A program made the translations under genes and the position numbers. The notes under the pieces are model-generated. The model saw only the letters and a list, made by a program, of their open reading frames with translations, made no database searches and was not told the DNA's origin. From the NCBI GenBank assembly GCA_021800745.1, contig JAJYYS010000116.1:1-5169 (forward strand): 5,169 nucleotides of DNA, read 5' to 3'. Position 1 is the stretch's first letter. Each line of letters opens with the position of its first letter. This stretch comes from a bacterium (lineage in GTDB: Bacteria; SZUA-79; Acidulodesulfobacterales; Acidulodesulfobacteraceae). This document shows, piece by piece, positions 1 through 5,169 of this stretch.

Positions 1-16
1 TTAATTAAATTTTAGC

Positions 17-173
17 TTTGTCAATATAGTATCATTTACTTTTGTATTTGTCAAGGTATTTTCATTATATTATATTATAGTATCACTTTATTTTGTAATT
101 TATATCTTTGAAAAATATGATAAAATCAAATAAATTTTATTTAATATAGCATCGTTAACTTTTGAAATTTACA
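17..173. repeat. Cluster of three imperfect ~27-bp direct repeats
   Basis: Three copies of an AT-rich unit start at 25, 76 and 145, so the spacing is 51 and then 69 bp. Each begins TATAG(T/C)ATC, continues with a short variable stretch, and then has a TTTTG core followed by A/T-rich sequence ending in ATTT or similar. Copies 1 and 2 agree at about 19 of the first 22 positions, and copies 1 and 3 at about 18. Copy 1 is also flanked by a perfect 8-bp direct repeat, TTTGTCAA, at 17-24 and 47-54. All copies have the same orientation, and no coding sequence overlaps them. The irregular spacing and imperfect copies argue against CRISPR. Spaced copies of a ~20-30-bp motif with a TTTTG core are reminiscent of the multi-site transposase-binding ends of IS21-type elements, but they could also be operators. 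The repeats are seen directly; the function is inferred. Confidence 0.7.
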
Positions 174-204
174 TTTTTTGTAATGCTCCAAAAATAATTT
201 ATGC

Positions 205-232
205 TTGCATTTTAGTTTCATATTGTTATAAA
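205..232 (+). promoter_or_regulatory. Candidate extended -10 promoter for the phosphohexomutase gene
   Basis: TGTTATAAA at 224-232 has the extended -10 form, TG, one base, then TATAAA. A weak -35-like TTGCAT sits at 205-210 with 16 bp spacing. Transcription would begin near 239 and give a leader of about 60 bases. The same TGTTATAA string occurs in front of enolase. The assignment rests on sequence match alone; in DNA this AT-rich, chance -10 matches are common. Confidence 0.4.
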
Positions 233-257
233 ATCTCTGTATCTTTTGCTTATCGTC

Positions 258-286
258 TTAATATAATTAAAATATTTCTATATACT
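258..286 (+). promoter_or_regulatory. Alternative promoter-like sequence close to the phosphohexomutase start
   Basis: TTAATA at 258-263 and TATACT at 281-286 are separated by 17 bp and resemble sigma-70 -35 and -10 boxes. If used, transcription would start only about 8 bases before the ATG at 301, giving an almost leaderless mRNA. That would fit the absence of a Shine-Dalgarno sequence there. It is weaker evidence than the extended -10 site upstream, and both could be chance matches. Confidence 0.22.
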
Positions 287-300
287 TTACCTCAACTTAA

Positions 301-1806
301 ATGATTTCGGCTCCAGCGTTTATTAATTTCGGCACCGACGGCTTTAGAGGGATTATCGGAGATAATTTCACTTTCGATGCCGTTAACCGCATTAGTTTGT
401 CGTTAGCGGAATACTTAAAAAACGAAGCAGGTATTTCAAATACCGTTGCCGTTGGATACGATACGAGGTTTTTATCGAAAGAGTTCGCTTTAGCGGCCGC
501 CGAAGCTCTTGCGTCAAAAAATATAAACGTAATATTCAGCGATAATTTTTGCCCGTCCCCGGTCCTCTCGTTCTTCGTAAAAAATAATAAATGCGGGGTG
601 GGAGTAATGATTACGGCAAGCCATAATCCTTTTATGTTTAACGGATTGAAGTTCAAAAGCCGTTTCGGCAGTTCGATGCTTGAATCCGATGTAAAGCAAA
701 TAGAAAAAATAGTAAACGGCGGGAATTTCGACAAAGAAGGAATACGAAAGAGCTATTATTCCGGTCCGGTTGAATCAGGCAATTCCAATAATGGCGGCAG
801 TAATAATAACTGCTTTGAGTACGCGGATTTTAAAAAAAAATATATTGAACATATAATCGCTTTCACCGGGCTGGATAAAACCGTATCAAATTCGGACAAA
901 GGTTTATTAAAGTCCATGGACGTTATTATAGACCCTATGTTTGGAGCCGGCATAGGATACCTTTCCTCCATACTAAAAAGATTTCCTATCAAATACAGCG
1001 CGGTTAACAATTATGTTAATCCAGTCTTTCCGGGAATAAATCCAGAGCCTATAGACTGCAATCTTTTCAAATTAAAATCTTACTTGAAAAAAAGGGGCGC
1101 CGATAATAAATTTGCCGTCGGTTTCGCCACGGACGGGGATGCCGATAGAATAGGCGCGGTGGATTCGGAGGGCAATTTCATAGATTCGCATAAAATTTTT
1201 TCTATAATATTGGATTATCTTATTAAAGAAGGCTATTCCGGAAGCGTGGTTAAAACCGTTTCCGTCTCCAAATCGATCGATAATATCTGCCGCACGCATA
1301 ATATAAACCTTATCGAGGTTCCTATCGGATTTAAAAATATAGCGCCTATCATGATAAAAGAAAGAAGCGGAGTGTTTTTAGGAGGAGAAGAATCCGGGGG
1401 CATAGGCATGACGTCGCACCTGCCGGAAAGGGACGGAATCTTTAACGCGATAATGCTGCTTAAAATTATGATTGTCCGGGGTAAGAACTTAAACGAACTT
1501 TTAAACGATATATTTAACGAACCATATCCGTATTTATATAAAAGGGAAGACCTTCATATAGACGGCGGAAAAAAACGGGAGCTTATACGGAAATTAAAAT
1601 CCGGCAATTTCAATATACCGTTCAGAAAAGATTTGGTTTCGTCTAACTTTATCGACGGCTTTAAATTCGAGTTCAGGGACGATTCATGGCTTTTAATCCG
1701 CCCTTCCGGGACAGAACCCGTTTTAAGGATATATGCCGAAAGCAAAAGCAAAAATAAAACCGATATTCTTTTAAATAAAACTAAGCAGGAAATAGACGGC
1801 TTATAA
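301..1806 (+). CDS. Phosphoglucomutase/phosphomannomutase family protein (alpha-D-phosphohexomutase)
   Basis: This is a cytoplasmic enzyme that interconverts hexose 1-phosphates and 6-phosphates through a phosphoserine intermediate, feeding glycogen, cell-wall and surface-polysaccharide precursors. All four domain signatures are visible in the 501 residues: the N-terminal FGTDGFRG (10-17), the phosphoserine loop TASHNP with catalytic Ser107, the Mg-binding DGDADR (278-283) with its three Asp, the sugar-binding GEESGG (362-367), and the C-terminal phosphate-binding RPSGTEP (467-473). GEESGG and the overall layout match the phosphoglucomutase/phosphomannomutase branch rather than GlmM, which normally has a GEQSGH-type loop; the exact sugar cannot be fixed from sequence. 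The ATG at 301 is the most upstream start possible, because TAA at 298-300 directly precedes it in frame. No Shine-Dalgarno sequence is visible. A low-complexity Asn/Ser/Gly stretch (about 158-170) lies in the linker between domains 1 and 2, making the protein slightly longer than the usual 450-480 residues. Confidence 0.93.
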   Translation: MISAPAFINFGTDGFRGIIGDNFTFDAVNRISLSLAEYLKNEAGISNTVAVGYDTRFLSKEFALAAAEALASKNINVIFSDNFCPSPVLSFFVKNNKCGVGVMITASHNPFMFNGLKFKSRFGSSMLESDVKQIEKIVNGGNFDKEGIRKSYYSGPVESGNSNNGGSNNNCFEYADFKKKYIEHIIAFTGLDKTVSNSDKGLLKSMDVIIDPMFGAGIGYLSSILKRFPIKYSAVNNYVNPVFPGINPEPIDCNLFKLKSYLKKRGADNKFAVGFATDGDADRIGAVDSEGNFIDSHKIFSIILDYLIKEGYSGSVVKTVSVSKSIDNICRTHNINLIEVPIGFKNIAPIMIKERSGVFLGGEESGGIGMTSHLPERDGIFNAIMLLKIMIVRGKNLNELLNDIFNEPYPYLYKREDLHIDGGKKRELIRKLKSGNFNIPFRKDLVSSNFIDGFKFEFRDDSWLLIRPSGTEPVLRIYAESKSKNKTDILLNKTKQEIDGL

Positions 1807-1825
1807 ATAAAAAATAAAAAATCTA

Positions 1826-1854
1826 TTTTTAGAAACGGAAAAAAATGTTATAAT
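1826..1854 (+). promoter_or_regulatory. Extended -10 promoter of the enolase gene
   Basis: TGTTATAAT at 1846-1854 is a perfect extended -10 element, with consensus TATAAT at 1849-1854. The -35 region is poor, with only TTTTTA at 1826-1831 at 17 bp spacing, as is usual where an extended -10 compensates. The predicted start of transcription is near 1861, giving a leader of about 55 bases that is almost all A and T and ends in the ribosome binding site. This suggests enolase is transcribed independently of the gene before it. No convincing terminator is seen in the same gap. Confidence 0.6.
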
Positions 1855-1900
1855 GCTTAAATTATTTTTTAAAATTTAAATCTAAATATTTTTATTTTTC

Positions 1901-1905
1901 AGGGG
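1901..1905 (+). promoter_or_regulatory. Ribosome binding site of enolase
   Basis: AGGGG lies 10 bases before the ATG at 1916, in an otherwise A/T-only leader. It is one of only two recognisable Shine-Dalgarno sequences in the window, and it supports the chosen start. Confidence 0.6.
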
Positions 1906-1915
1906 AAAATCTAAA

Positions 1916-3217
1916 ATGAGTGAAATTGTCGATGTAAAGGGCAGGCAGATTTTAGACTCGAGGGGAAATCCGACGATTAGCGTTAAGGTCTCTTTAGAGA
2001 GCGGTATGAGCGGCTTTGCCTGCGTTCCTTCGGGGGCGTCTACCGGAGAATACGAAGCCTACGAAAAGAGAGATAACGACAGCGCAATTTACGGCGGAAA
2101 ATCGGTCCATTCCGCGATAGAAGGAATTAACGATATTATCGCAAAATCTTTAAACGGAATAGACAGTTATTCGCAAAGGCTCATAGACGATATAATGATG
2201 AATCTAGACGGCACCCAAAATAAGTCTAATTTGGGAGCTAATGCAATTTTAGCCGTTTCGCTGGCGGCGGCAGTCGCTTCGGCAAACGAATTGGAAATAC
2301 CCCTTTATCGCTATCTGGGCGGTTTAAACACGCATGTTTTGCCCGTTCCTATGATGAATATTCTGAACGGCGGAAAACATGCAAACAATATGCTTGATTT
2401 TCAAGAATTTATGATAGTTCCGGCAGGGGCAAAGTCATTTGAAGAAGCGCTTAGAATGGGAGCGGAAGTTTATCAGAGGCTTAAAAAAGTTCTAGACGAA
2501 AAAAATATGTCCACGGCCGTGGGCGATGAAGGCGGATTTGCGCCGCAGCTTCAAAACAATATGGAAGCAATAATATTGATAATGGAAGCCATAGAAAAAG
2601 CAAGGTACCAGCCCGGAAAAGATATTTTTATCGCTCTCGACCCTGCGGCAAGCGAGTTCTATGCCGGCGGCAAATATACCCTTAAAGAAGCGGGCAAAAA
2701 AACCGTGCTTGAAGCCGACGAGATGGTTGCAATGTATGCCGGCTATGTCGAAAAGTTTCCTATTATATCGATAGAAGACGGTATGGCGCAGGATGATTTT
2801 AACGGATTTTCTCTTTTGCTTAAAGAGCTTGGAGACAAAGTTCAAATAGTAGGGGACGACCTGACCGTTACAAATCCTAATCGCATAATAAGGGCAGTCG
2901 ATTCTCATTCGATAAACTCTGTTTTGATAAAATTAAATCAGATAGGTTCTTTGTCCCAAACATTGGATGCTATAGAATTAACCCAGAAAAATAATATGAG
3001 CGCGGTTATTTCCCACAGGTCTGGAGAAACGGAGGATACTTTTATTTCCGATTTATCGGTTGCCGTAAATTCCGGATTAATTAAAACCGGCGCGCCTGCC
3101 CGTTCTGAAAGAGTAGCGAAATATAACAGGCTCTTACAGATAGAAGAAGAATTAGGTTCCAATTCCGTTTATAAAGGACTTAAAGCTTTTAAAGGAGCAG
3201 GAAATCGTTTAAGTTAA
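1916..3217 (+). CDS. eno: Enolase (phosphopyruvate hydratase)
   Basis: Enolase catalyses the reversible dehydration of 2-phosphoglycerate to phosphoenolpyruvate in glycolysis and gluconeogenesis; it is a Mg-dependent cytoplasmic enzyme. The 433 residues match the family length exactly. The N-terminal domain begins with the typical ILDSRGNPT (12-20) and contains the mobile loop SGASTGE (39-45). In the barrel domain the catalytic and metal residues are all present: Glu164 in DFQEF, Glu205 in GDEGGF, metal ligands Asp242 (ALDPAASEF), Glu287 (IEDG) and Asp314 (VGDDLTVT), Lys339 in the signature [10 protein letters not shown], His367 in SHRSGETED, and Lys390 near the end. A Shine-Dalgarno sequence and an extended -10 promoter lie upstream. 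The ferredoxin gene follows after 69 bp on the same strand and may be partly co-transcribed. Nothing suggests damage or transfer. Confidence 0.98.
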   Translation: MSEIVDVKGRQILDSRGNPTISVKVSLESGMSGFACVPSGASTGEYEAYEKRDNDSAIYGGKSVHSAIEGINDIIAKSLNGIDSYSQRLIDDIMMNLDGTQNKSNLGANAILAVSLAAAVASANELEIPLYRYLGGLNTHVLPVPMMNILNGGKHANNMLDFQEFMIVPAGAKSFEEALRMGAEVYQRLKKVLDEKNMSTAVGDEGGFAPQLQNNMEAIILIMEAIEKARYQPGKDIFIALDPAASEFYAGGKYTLKEAGKKTVLEADEMVAMYAGYVEKFPIISIEDGMAQDDFNGFSLLLKELGDKVQIVGDDLTVTNPNRIIRAVDSHSINSVLIKLNQIGSLSQTLDAIELTQKNNMSAVISHRSGETEDTFISDLSVAVNSGLIKTGAPARSERVAKYNRLLQIEEELGSNSVYKGLKAFKGAGNRLS

Positions 3218-3227
3218 ATTTGCAACT

Positions 3228-3256
3228 TTGGCAGAATAACTATAAAAAGTAACAAT
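3228..3256 (+). promoter_or_regulatory. Possible promoter of the ferredoxin gene
   Basis: TTGGCA at 3228-3233 matches the -35 consensus at 5 of 6 positions. AACAAT at 3251-3256, 17 bp further on, matches the -10 at 4 of 6. Transcription would begin around 3263, leaving a leader of about 24 bases that includes the ribosome binding site. The -10 is weak, so read-through from enolase is an equally good explanation. Confidence 0.3.
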
Positions 3257-3271
3257 AACAAATAACAATAA

Positions 3272-3550
<279 letters not shown>

Positions 3551-3577
3551 TATTTTTACGCTTTATTAAATTGACCG

Positions 3578-3622
3578 GTAGAGGAAGGGCGGTTTGCTAT
3601 CGTTTCTATCCTCTACTTTTTT
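3578..3622 (+). terminator. Rho-independent terminator after the ferredoxin gene
   Basis: GTAGAGGA (3578-3585) pairs perfectly with TCCTCTAC (3609-3616), and six T residues follow (3617-3622), then C and three more T. The loop is long, 23 bases (3586-3608), but the 8-bp stem plus T-run is the clearest terminator in the window. It separates the enolase-ferredoxin group from the LOG-dcd pair. Confidence 0.82.
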
Positions 3623-3638
3623 CTTTCCGCAAAAATTT

Positions 3639-3644
3639 TAGAAT
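3639..3644 (+). promoter_or_regulatory. -10-like box just before the LOG-family gene
   Basis: TAGAAT matches the -10 consensus at 5 of 6 positions and lies only 5 bases before the ATG at 3650. Transcription would start at or within a few bases of the start codon, meaning a leaderless mRNA. The strong terminator just upstream means a new promoter is needed in this short gap. There is no good -35 box; a T-rich tract from the terminator occupies that position. Confidence 0.3.
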
Positions 3645-3649
3645 AAAGT

Positions 3650-4333
3650 ATGTCTATTAAAAGAGAAAATATAAAAGGATATGAACTAAACTCTTTAGAT
3701 AAATCCGAGCCGTGGAGGCTCTTTAGGATTATCGGGGAATTTGTGGACGGATTCGATATTCTGCCGTCGATATGTCCCGCCGTAACTATATACGGAAGCG
3801 CAAGAGTTAAAGAAGACGGCGTCGTATATCAAAACACTAAAGATATTGCCTATAAACTTGCGTTAAAAGGATTTTCTATAATTTCCGGAGGCGGTCCGGG
3901 GGTTATGGAAGCCGCAAACAGCGGTTGCAGGGAAGCTAAGGAACAGCACAATTTAAACGTGAGTTCCGTCGGATTAAATATTAAACTTCCTCATGAGCAG
4001 ACCCTGAACCGGTTTGCCGACGTCACCCTAGAGTTCAGATATTTTTTCGTAAGAAAAGTTATGCTTGTCAGGTATGCTTCCGCATATATAATGATGCCTG
4101 GAGGTTTTGGGACTTTAGACGAACTTTTCGAAACCGTAGAATTGATCCAAACCAATAAAACAAAGCCGTTTCCTGTAATCTTATACGGTTCGAGCTACTG
4201 GAACGGTTTAATAGATTGGATTAAAAGCAATACTTTGCATAATTCTTACATTTCGGAAAAAGATTTCAATATAATTAAGATAATGGACGACCCCGACGAA
4301 ATAATTAATTATATATTAAATTTTAATTTATAA
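3650..4333 (+). CDS. LOG family protein (TIGR00730-type nucleoside 5'-monophosphate phosphoribohydrolase)
   Basis: LOG (Lonely Guy) proteins are cytoplasmic Rossmann-like hydrolases that split nucleoside 5'-monophosphates into free base and ribose 5-phosphate. Some members release cytokinins, and many bacterial ones act on ordinary AMP, CMP or related nucleotides. In the 227 residues the two family signatures are intact: GGGPGVMEAAN (80-90) and PGGFGTLDE (150-158) with the catalytic Glu158. Arg135-Lys136 in the FFVRK segment corresponds to the conserved basic site between them. The N-terminal extension with EPWRLFRIIGEFVDGF (20-35) is typical of the longer type II bacterial LOGs rather than the ~180-residue plant-like form. 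No Shine-Dalgarno sequence precedes the ATG. dcd follows after 11 bp, pointing to a joint role in nucleotide turnover. Substrate specificity is not readable from sequence; 'lysine decarboxylase' labels sometimes given to this family are wrong. Confidence 0.9.
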   Translation: MSIKRENIKGYELNSLDKSEPWRLFRIIGEFVDGFDILPSICPAVTIYGSARVKEDGVVYQNTKDIAYKLALKGFSIISGGGPGVMEAANSGCREAKEQHNLNVSSVGLNIKLPHEQTLNRFADVTLEFRYFFVRKVMLVRYASAYIMMPGGFGTLDELFETVELIQTNKTKPFPVILYGSSYWNGLIDWIKSNTLHNSYISEKDFNIIKIMDDPDEIINYILNFNL

Positions 4334-4344
4334 CTGCGTAAAAT

Positions 4345-4890
4345 ATGATTAAAAACGATAAGTGGATAGAAAAAATGGCTGAAGGCGGCATGATAAGCCC
4401 TTTCGAAAATTCTCAAATCAGGGACGGCGTTATATCTTACGGCGTATCTTCATTCGGTTACGATTTAAGAATATCAAACGAGTTTAAAATATTTACGAAT
4501 ATAAACAACACCGTCGTAGATCCTAAAAATTTCGACCCGAAATCGTTTGTAGATTTAGTGTCCGATATCTGTATCGTTCCTCCAAATTCTTTTGCTCTCG
4601 GCAGATCAGTGGAATATTTTAAAATCCCGAGAAACGTCTTAACTATCTGCTTAGGAAAATCTACATATGCAAGATGCGGAATAGTTGTCAACGTTACGCC
4701 GTTCGAACCGGAATGGGAAGGATACGTAACGTTGGAAATTTCGAACACCACGCCTCTTCCCGCCAAAATTTATGCGAATGAAGGCATTGCTCAGGTTCTT
4801 TTTTTTGAAGGAGAAGAGCCGAGAATATCGTATAAAGATAAAAAGGGCAAATACCAGTCACAGGTCGGCATAACCCTTCCCCGCCTTTAA
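4345..4890 (+). CDS. dcd: dCTP deaminase
   Basis: The enzyme deaminates dCTP to dUTP, which dUTPase then converts to dUMP for thymidylate synthesis; the family forms trimers in the cytoplasm. The 181 residues contain SSFGYDLR (35-42), the active-site GKSTYARCG (104-112) with Ser106 and Arg110, and the VTLEISN segment (128-134) with the general base Glu131. These are equivalent to Ser111, Arg115 and Glu138 of the E. coli enzyme. The C-terminal [12 protein letters not shown] (169-180) is the tail that closes over the triphosphate. The sequence resembles the short Helicobacter-type Dcd, including PFEPEWEG (119-126) where E. coli has a different loop. The M. jannaschii-type TAGW segment of bifunctional dCTP deaminase/dUTPases is absent, so I favour deamination only. 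The ATG at 4345 aligns with known N-termini. No Shine-Dalgarno sequence is visible, so translation may be coupled to the LOG gene ending 11 bp upstream. Confidence 0.96.
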   Translation: MIKNDKWIEKMAEGGMISPFENSQIRDGVISYGVSSFGYDLRISNEFKIFTNINNTVVDPKNFDPKSFVDLVSDICIVPPNSFALGRSVEYFKIPRNVLTICLGKSTYARCGIVVNVTPFEPEWEGYVTLEISNTTPLPAKIYANEGIAQVLFFEGEEPRISYKDKKGKYQSQVGITLPRL

Positions 4891-4898
4891 GAATAAAT

Positions 4899-4925
4899 AA
4901 AATATAAAACCGCCGGTTCTATTTT
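4899..4925. terminator. Possible bidirectional terminator between dcd and the permease gene
   Basis: The inverted repeat AACC-GCC-GGTT (4908-4918) is flanked by A-rich sequence on the left and T-rich sequence on the right (CTATTTT to 4925). The arms could extend by A-T pairing with a bulge. The GC core is only 4 bp, so this is a weak candidate, but its place between two converging genes is where a shared terminator is expected. The right part overlaps the end of the - strand gene. Confidence 0.35.
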
Positions 4926-5169
4926 ATTACCCTTTTCCTTATAAAGAAAACCGAAGCGTAAAAAAATATGAGGGAGAATAATATTATAACCAATAAGTAG
5001 GACGATAATATCAAAGGGCTGATTCTGCCTTCGTCAAGCATTCTCATTATGCTTACGGTATAATATAAAGGCATAATATAAACGAAATATTTTACTAAAT
5101 AAGGAAGAGAAGAAACAGGATAAAATACTCCGGAAAAGAGAAACATCGTCGATATTGCAATGGTAAAAT
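4919..5169 (-). CDS. ABC-2 type transporter permease, C-terminal fragment (gene runs off the window)
   Basis: This is the last ~82 residues of an integral membrane permease; the reading frame stays open to the right edge, so the true start is outside the window. The visible part has the signature of ABC-2 (NodJ/DrrB-like) export permeases: FLFSGVFYPVSSLP, followed by a hydrophobic segment ending in IMPLYYTVSIMR. A short polar loop (LDEGR) and a final transmembrane helix of about 22 residues come next, with a basic cytoplasmic end (IRKRVIK). Such permeases pair with an ATP-binding subunit to export polysaccharides, lipids or drugs; the substrate cannot be told from this piece. The methionine at 5144-5146 is internal, not a start, because similar residues continue upstream of it. 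The gene converges on dcd, with 28 bases between the two stop codons. Confidence 0.85.
   Translation of the reverse strand, partial: FTIAISTMFLFSGVFYPVSSLPYLVKYFVYIMPLYYTVSIMRMLDEGRISPLILSSYLLVIILFSLIFFYASVFFIRKRVIK

Noticed and set aside
25..171. CRISPR array
   Set aside because: Only three copies, imperfect, with unequal spacing (51 and 69 bp) and no uniform repeat/spacer structure; the sequence is AT-rich without the usual repeat hairpin.
1..300. A partial gene at the left edge
   Set aside because: Both strands are full of stop codons in this very AT-rich stretch and no protein motif is visible.
297..734. 145-residue open frame on the - strand inside the phosphohexomutase gene
   Set aside because: It lies wholly opposite a well-supported gene with intact family motifs and its translation shows no recognisable domain; it is a shadow of the real frame.
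1811..1836. Terminator after the phosphohexomutase gene (AAAAAT-CT-ATTTTT)
   Set aside because: The arms contain only A-T pairs with a 2-base loop, so no stable hairpin is expected.
2492..2908. 138-residue open frame on the - strand inside enolase
   Set aside because: It overlaps the catalytic core of enolase, has unusual composition rich in Cys, Phe, His and Tyr, and has no recognisable motif.
3228..3243. Sigma-54 promoter before the ferredoxin gene (TTGGCA)
   Set aside because: The GG of a -24 element is present but the GC expected about 12 bases on is missing (AT at that position).

Overview
This window comes from an AT-rich bacterial chromosome. It holds five complete housekeeping-type genes on the + strand and the 3' end of a sixth gene on the - strand. 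The taxonomic signal is indirect. The dCTP deaminase belongs to the short type I recall from Helicobacter and other epsilon/delta-like proteobacteria. The ferredoxin is of the Allochromatium/YfhL type common in proteobacteria, and the phosphohexomutase resembles those of deltaproteobacteria-like lineages. I infer an AT-rich Gram-negative bacterium of delta/epsilon-proteobacterial affinity, with low confidence.

Layout. Bases 1-300 have no gene. The first ~175 bases hold three imperfect direct copies of a ~27-bp AT-rich repeat, and two promoter-like sequences follow. A phosphoglucomutase/phosphomannomutase gene (301-1806) comes next. A 109-bp gap with a well-formed extended -10 promoter precedes enolase (1916-3217). 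After 69 bp lies a small 2[4Fe-4S] ferredoxin of the Allochromatium type (3287-3550), which ends at a convincing rho-independent terminator (3578-3622). A second unit, a LOG-family nucleotide hydrolase (3650-4333) and dCTP deaminase dcd (4345-4890), is separated internally by only 11 bp. The right edge carries the C-terminal end of an ABC-2 type membrane permease on the opposite strand (4919 to beyond the window), converging on dcd with a small inverted repeat between them.

How the genes work together. The first two genes handle central carbon: interconversion of hexose phosphates, and the 2-phosphoglycerate/phosphoenolpyruvate step of glycolysis and gluconeogenesis. The ferredoxin is a low-potential electron carrier that may be transcribed with enolase or from its own promoter. 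LOG plus dcd looks like a small nucleotide-metabolism operon, one enzyme cleaving nucleoside monophosphates and the other making dUTP for thymidylate synthesis.

I did not find a convincing undescribed multi-gene system. The least explained element is the repeat cluster at the left edge, which could be the multi-repeat end of an insertion sequence lying outside the window, or a set of regulator-binding sites. A second point is that three of the five complete genes have no visible Shine-Dalgarno sequence, and two of these have -10-like boxes close to the start codon.
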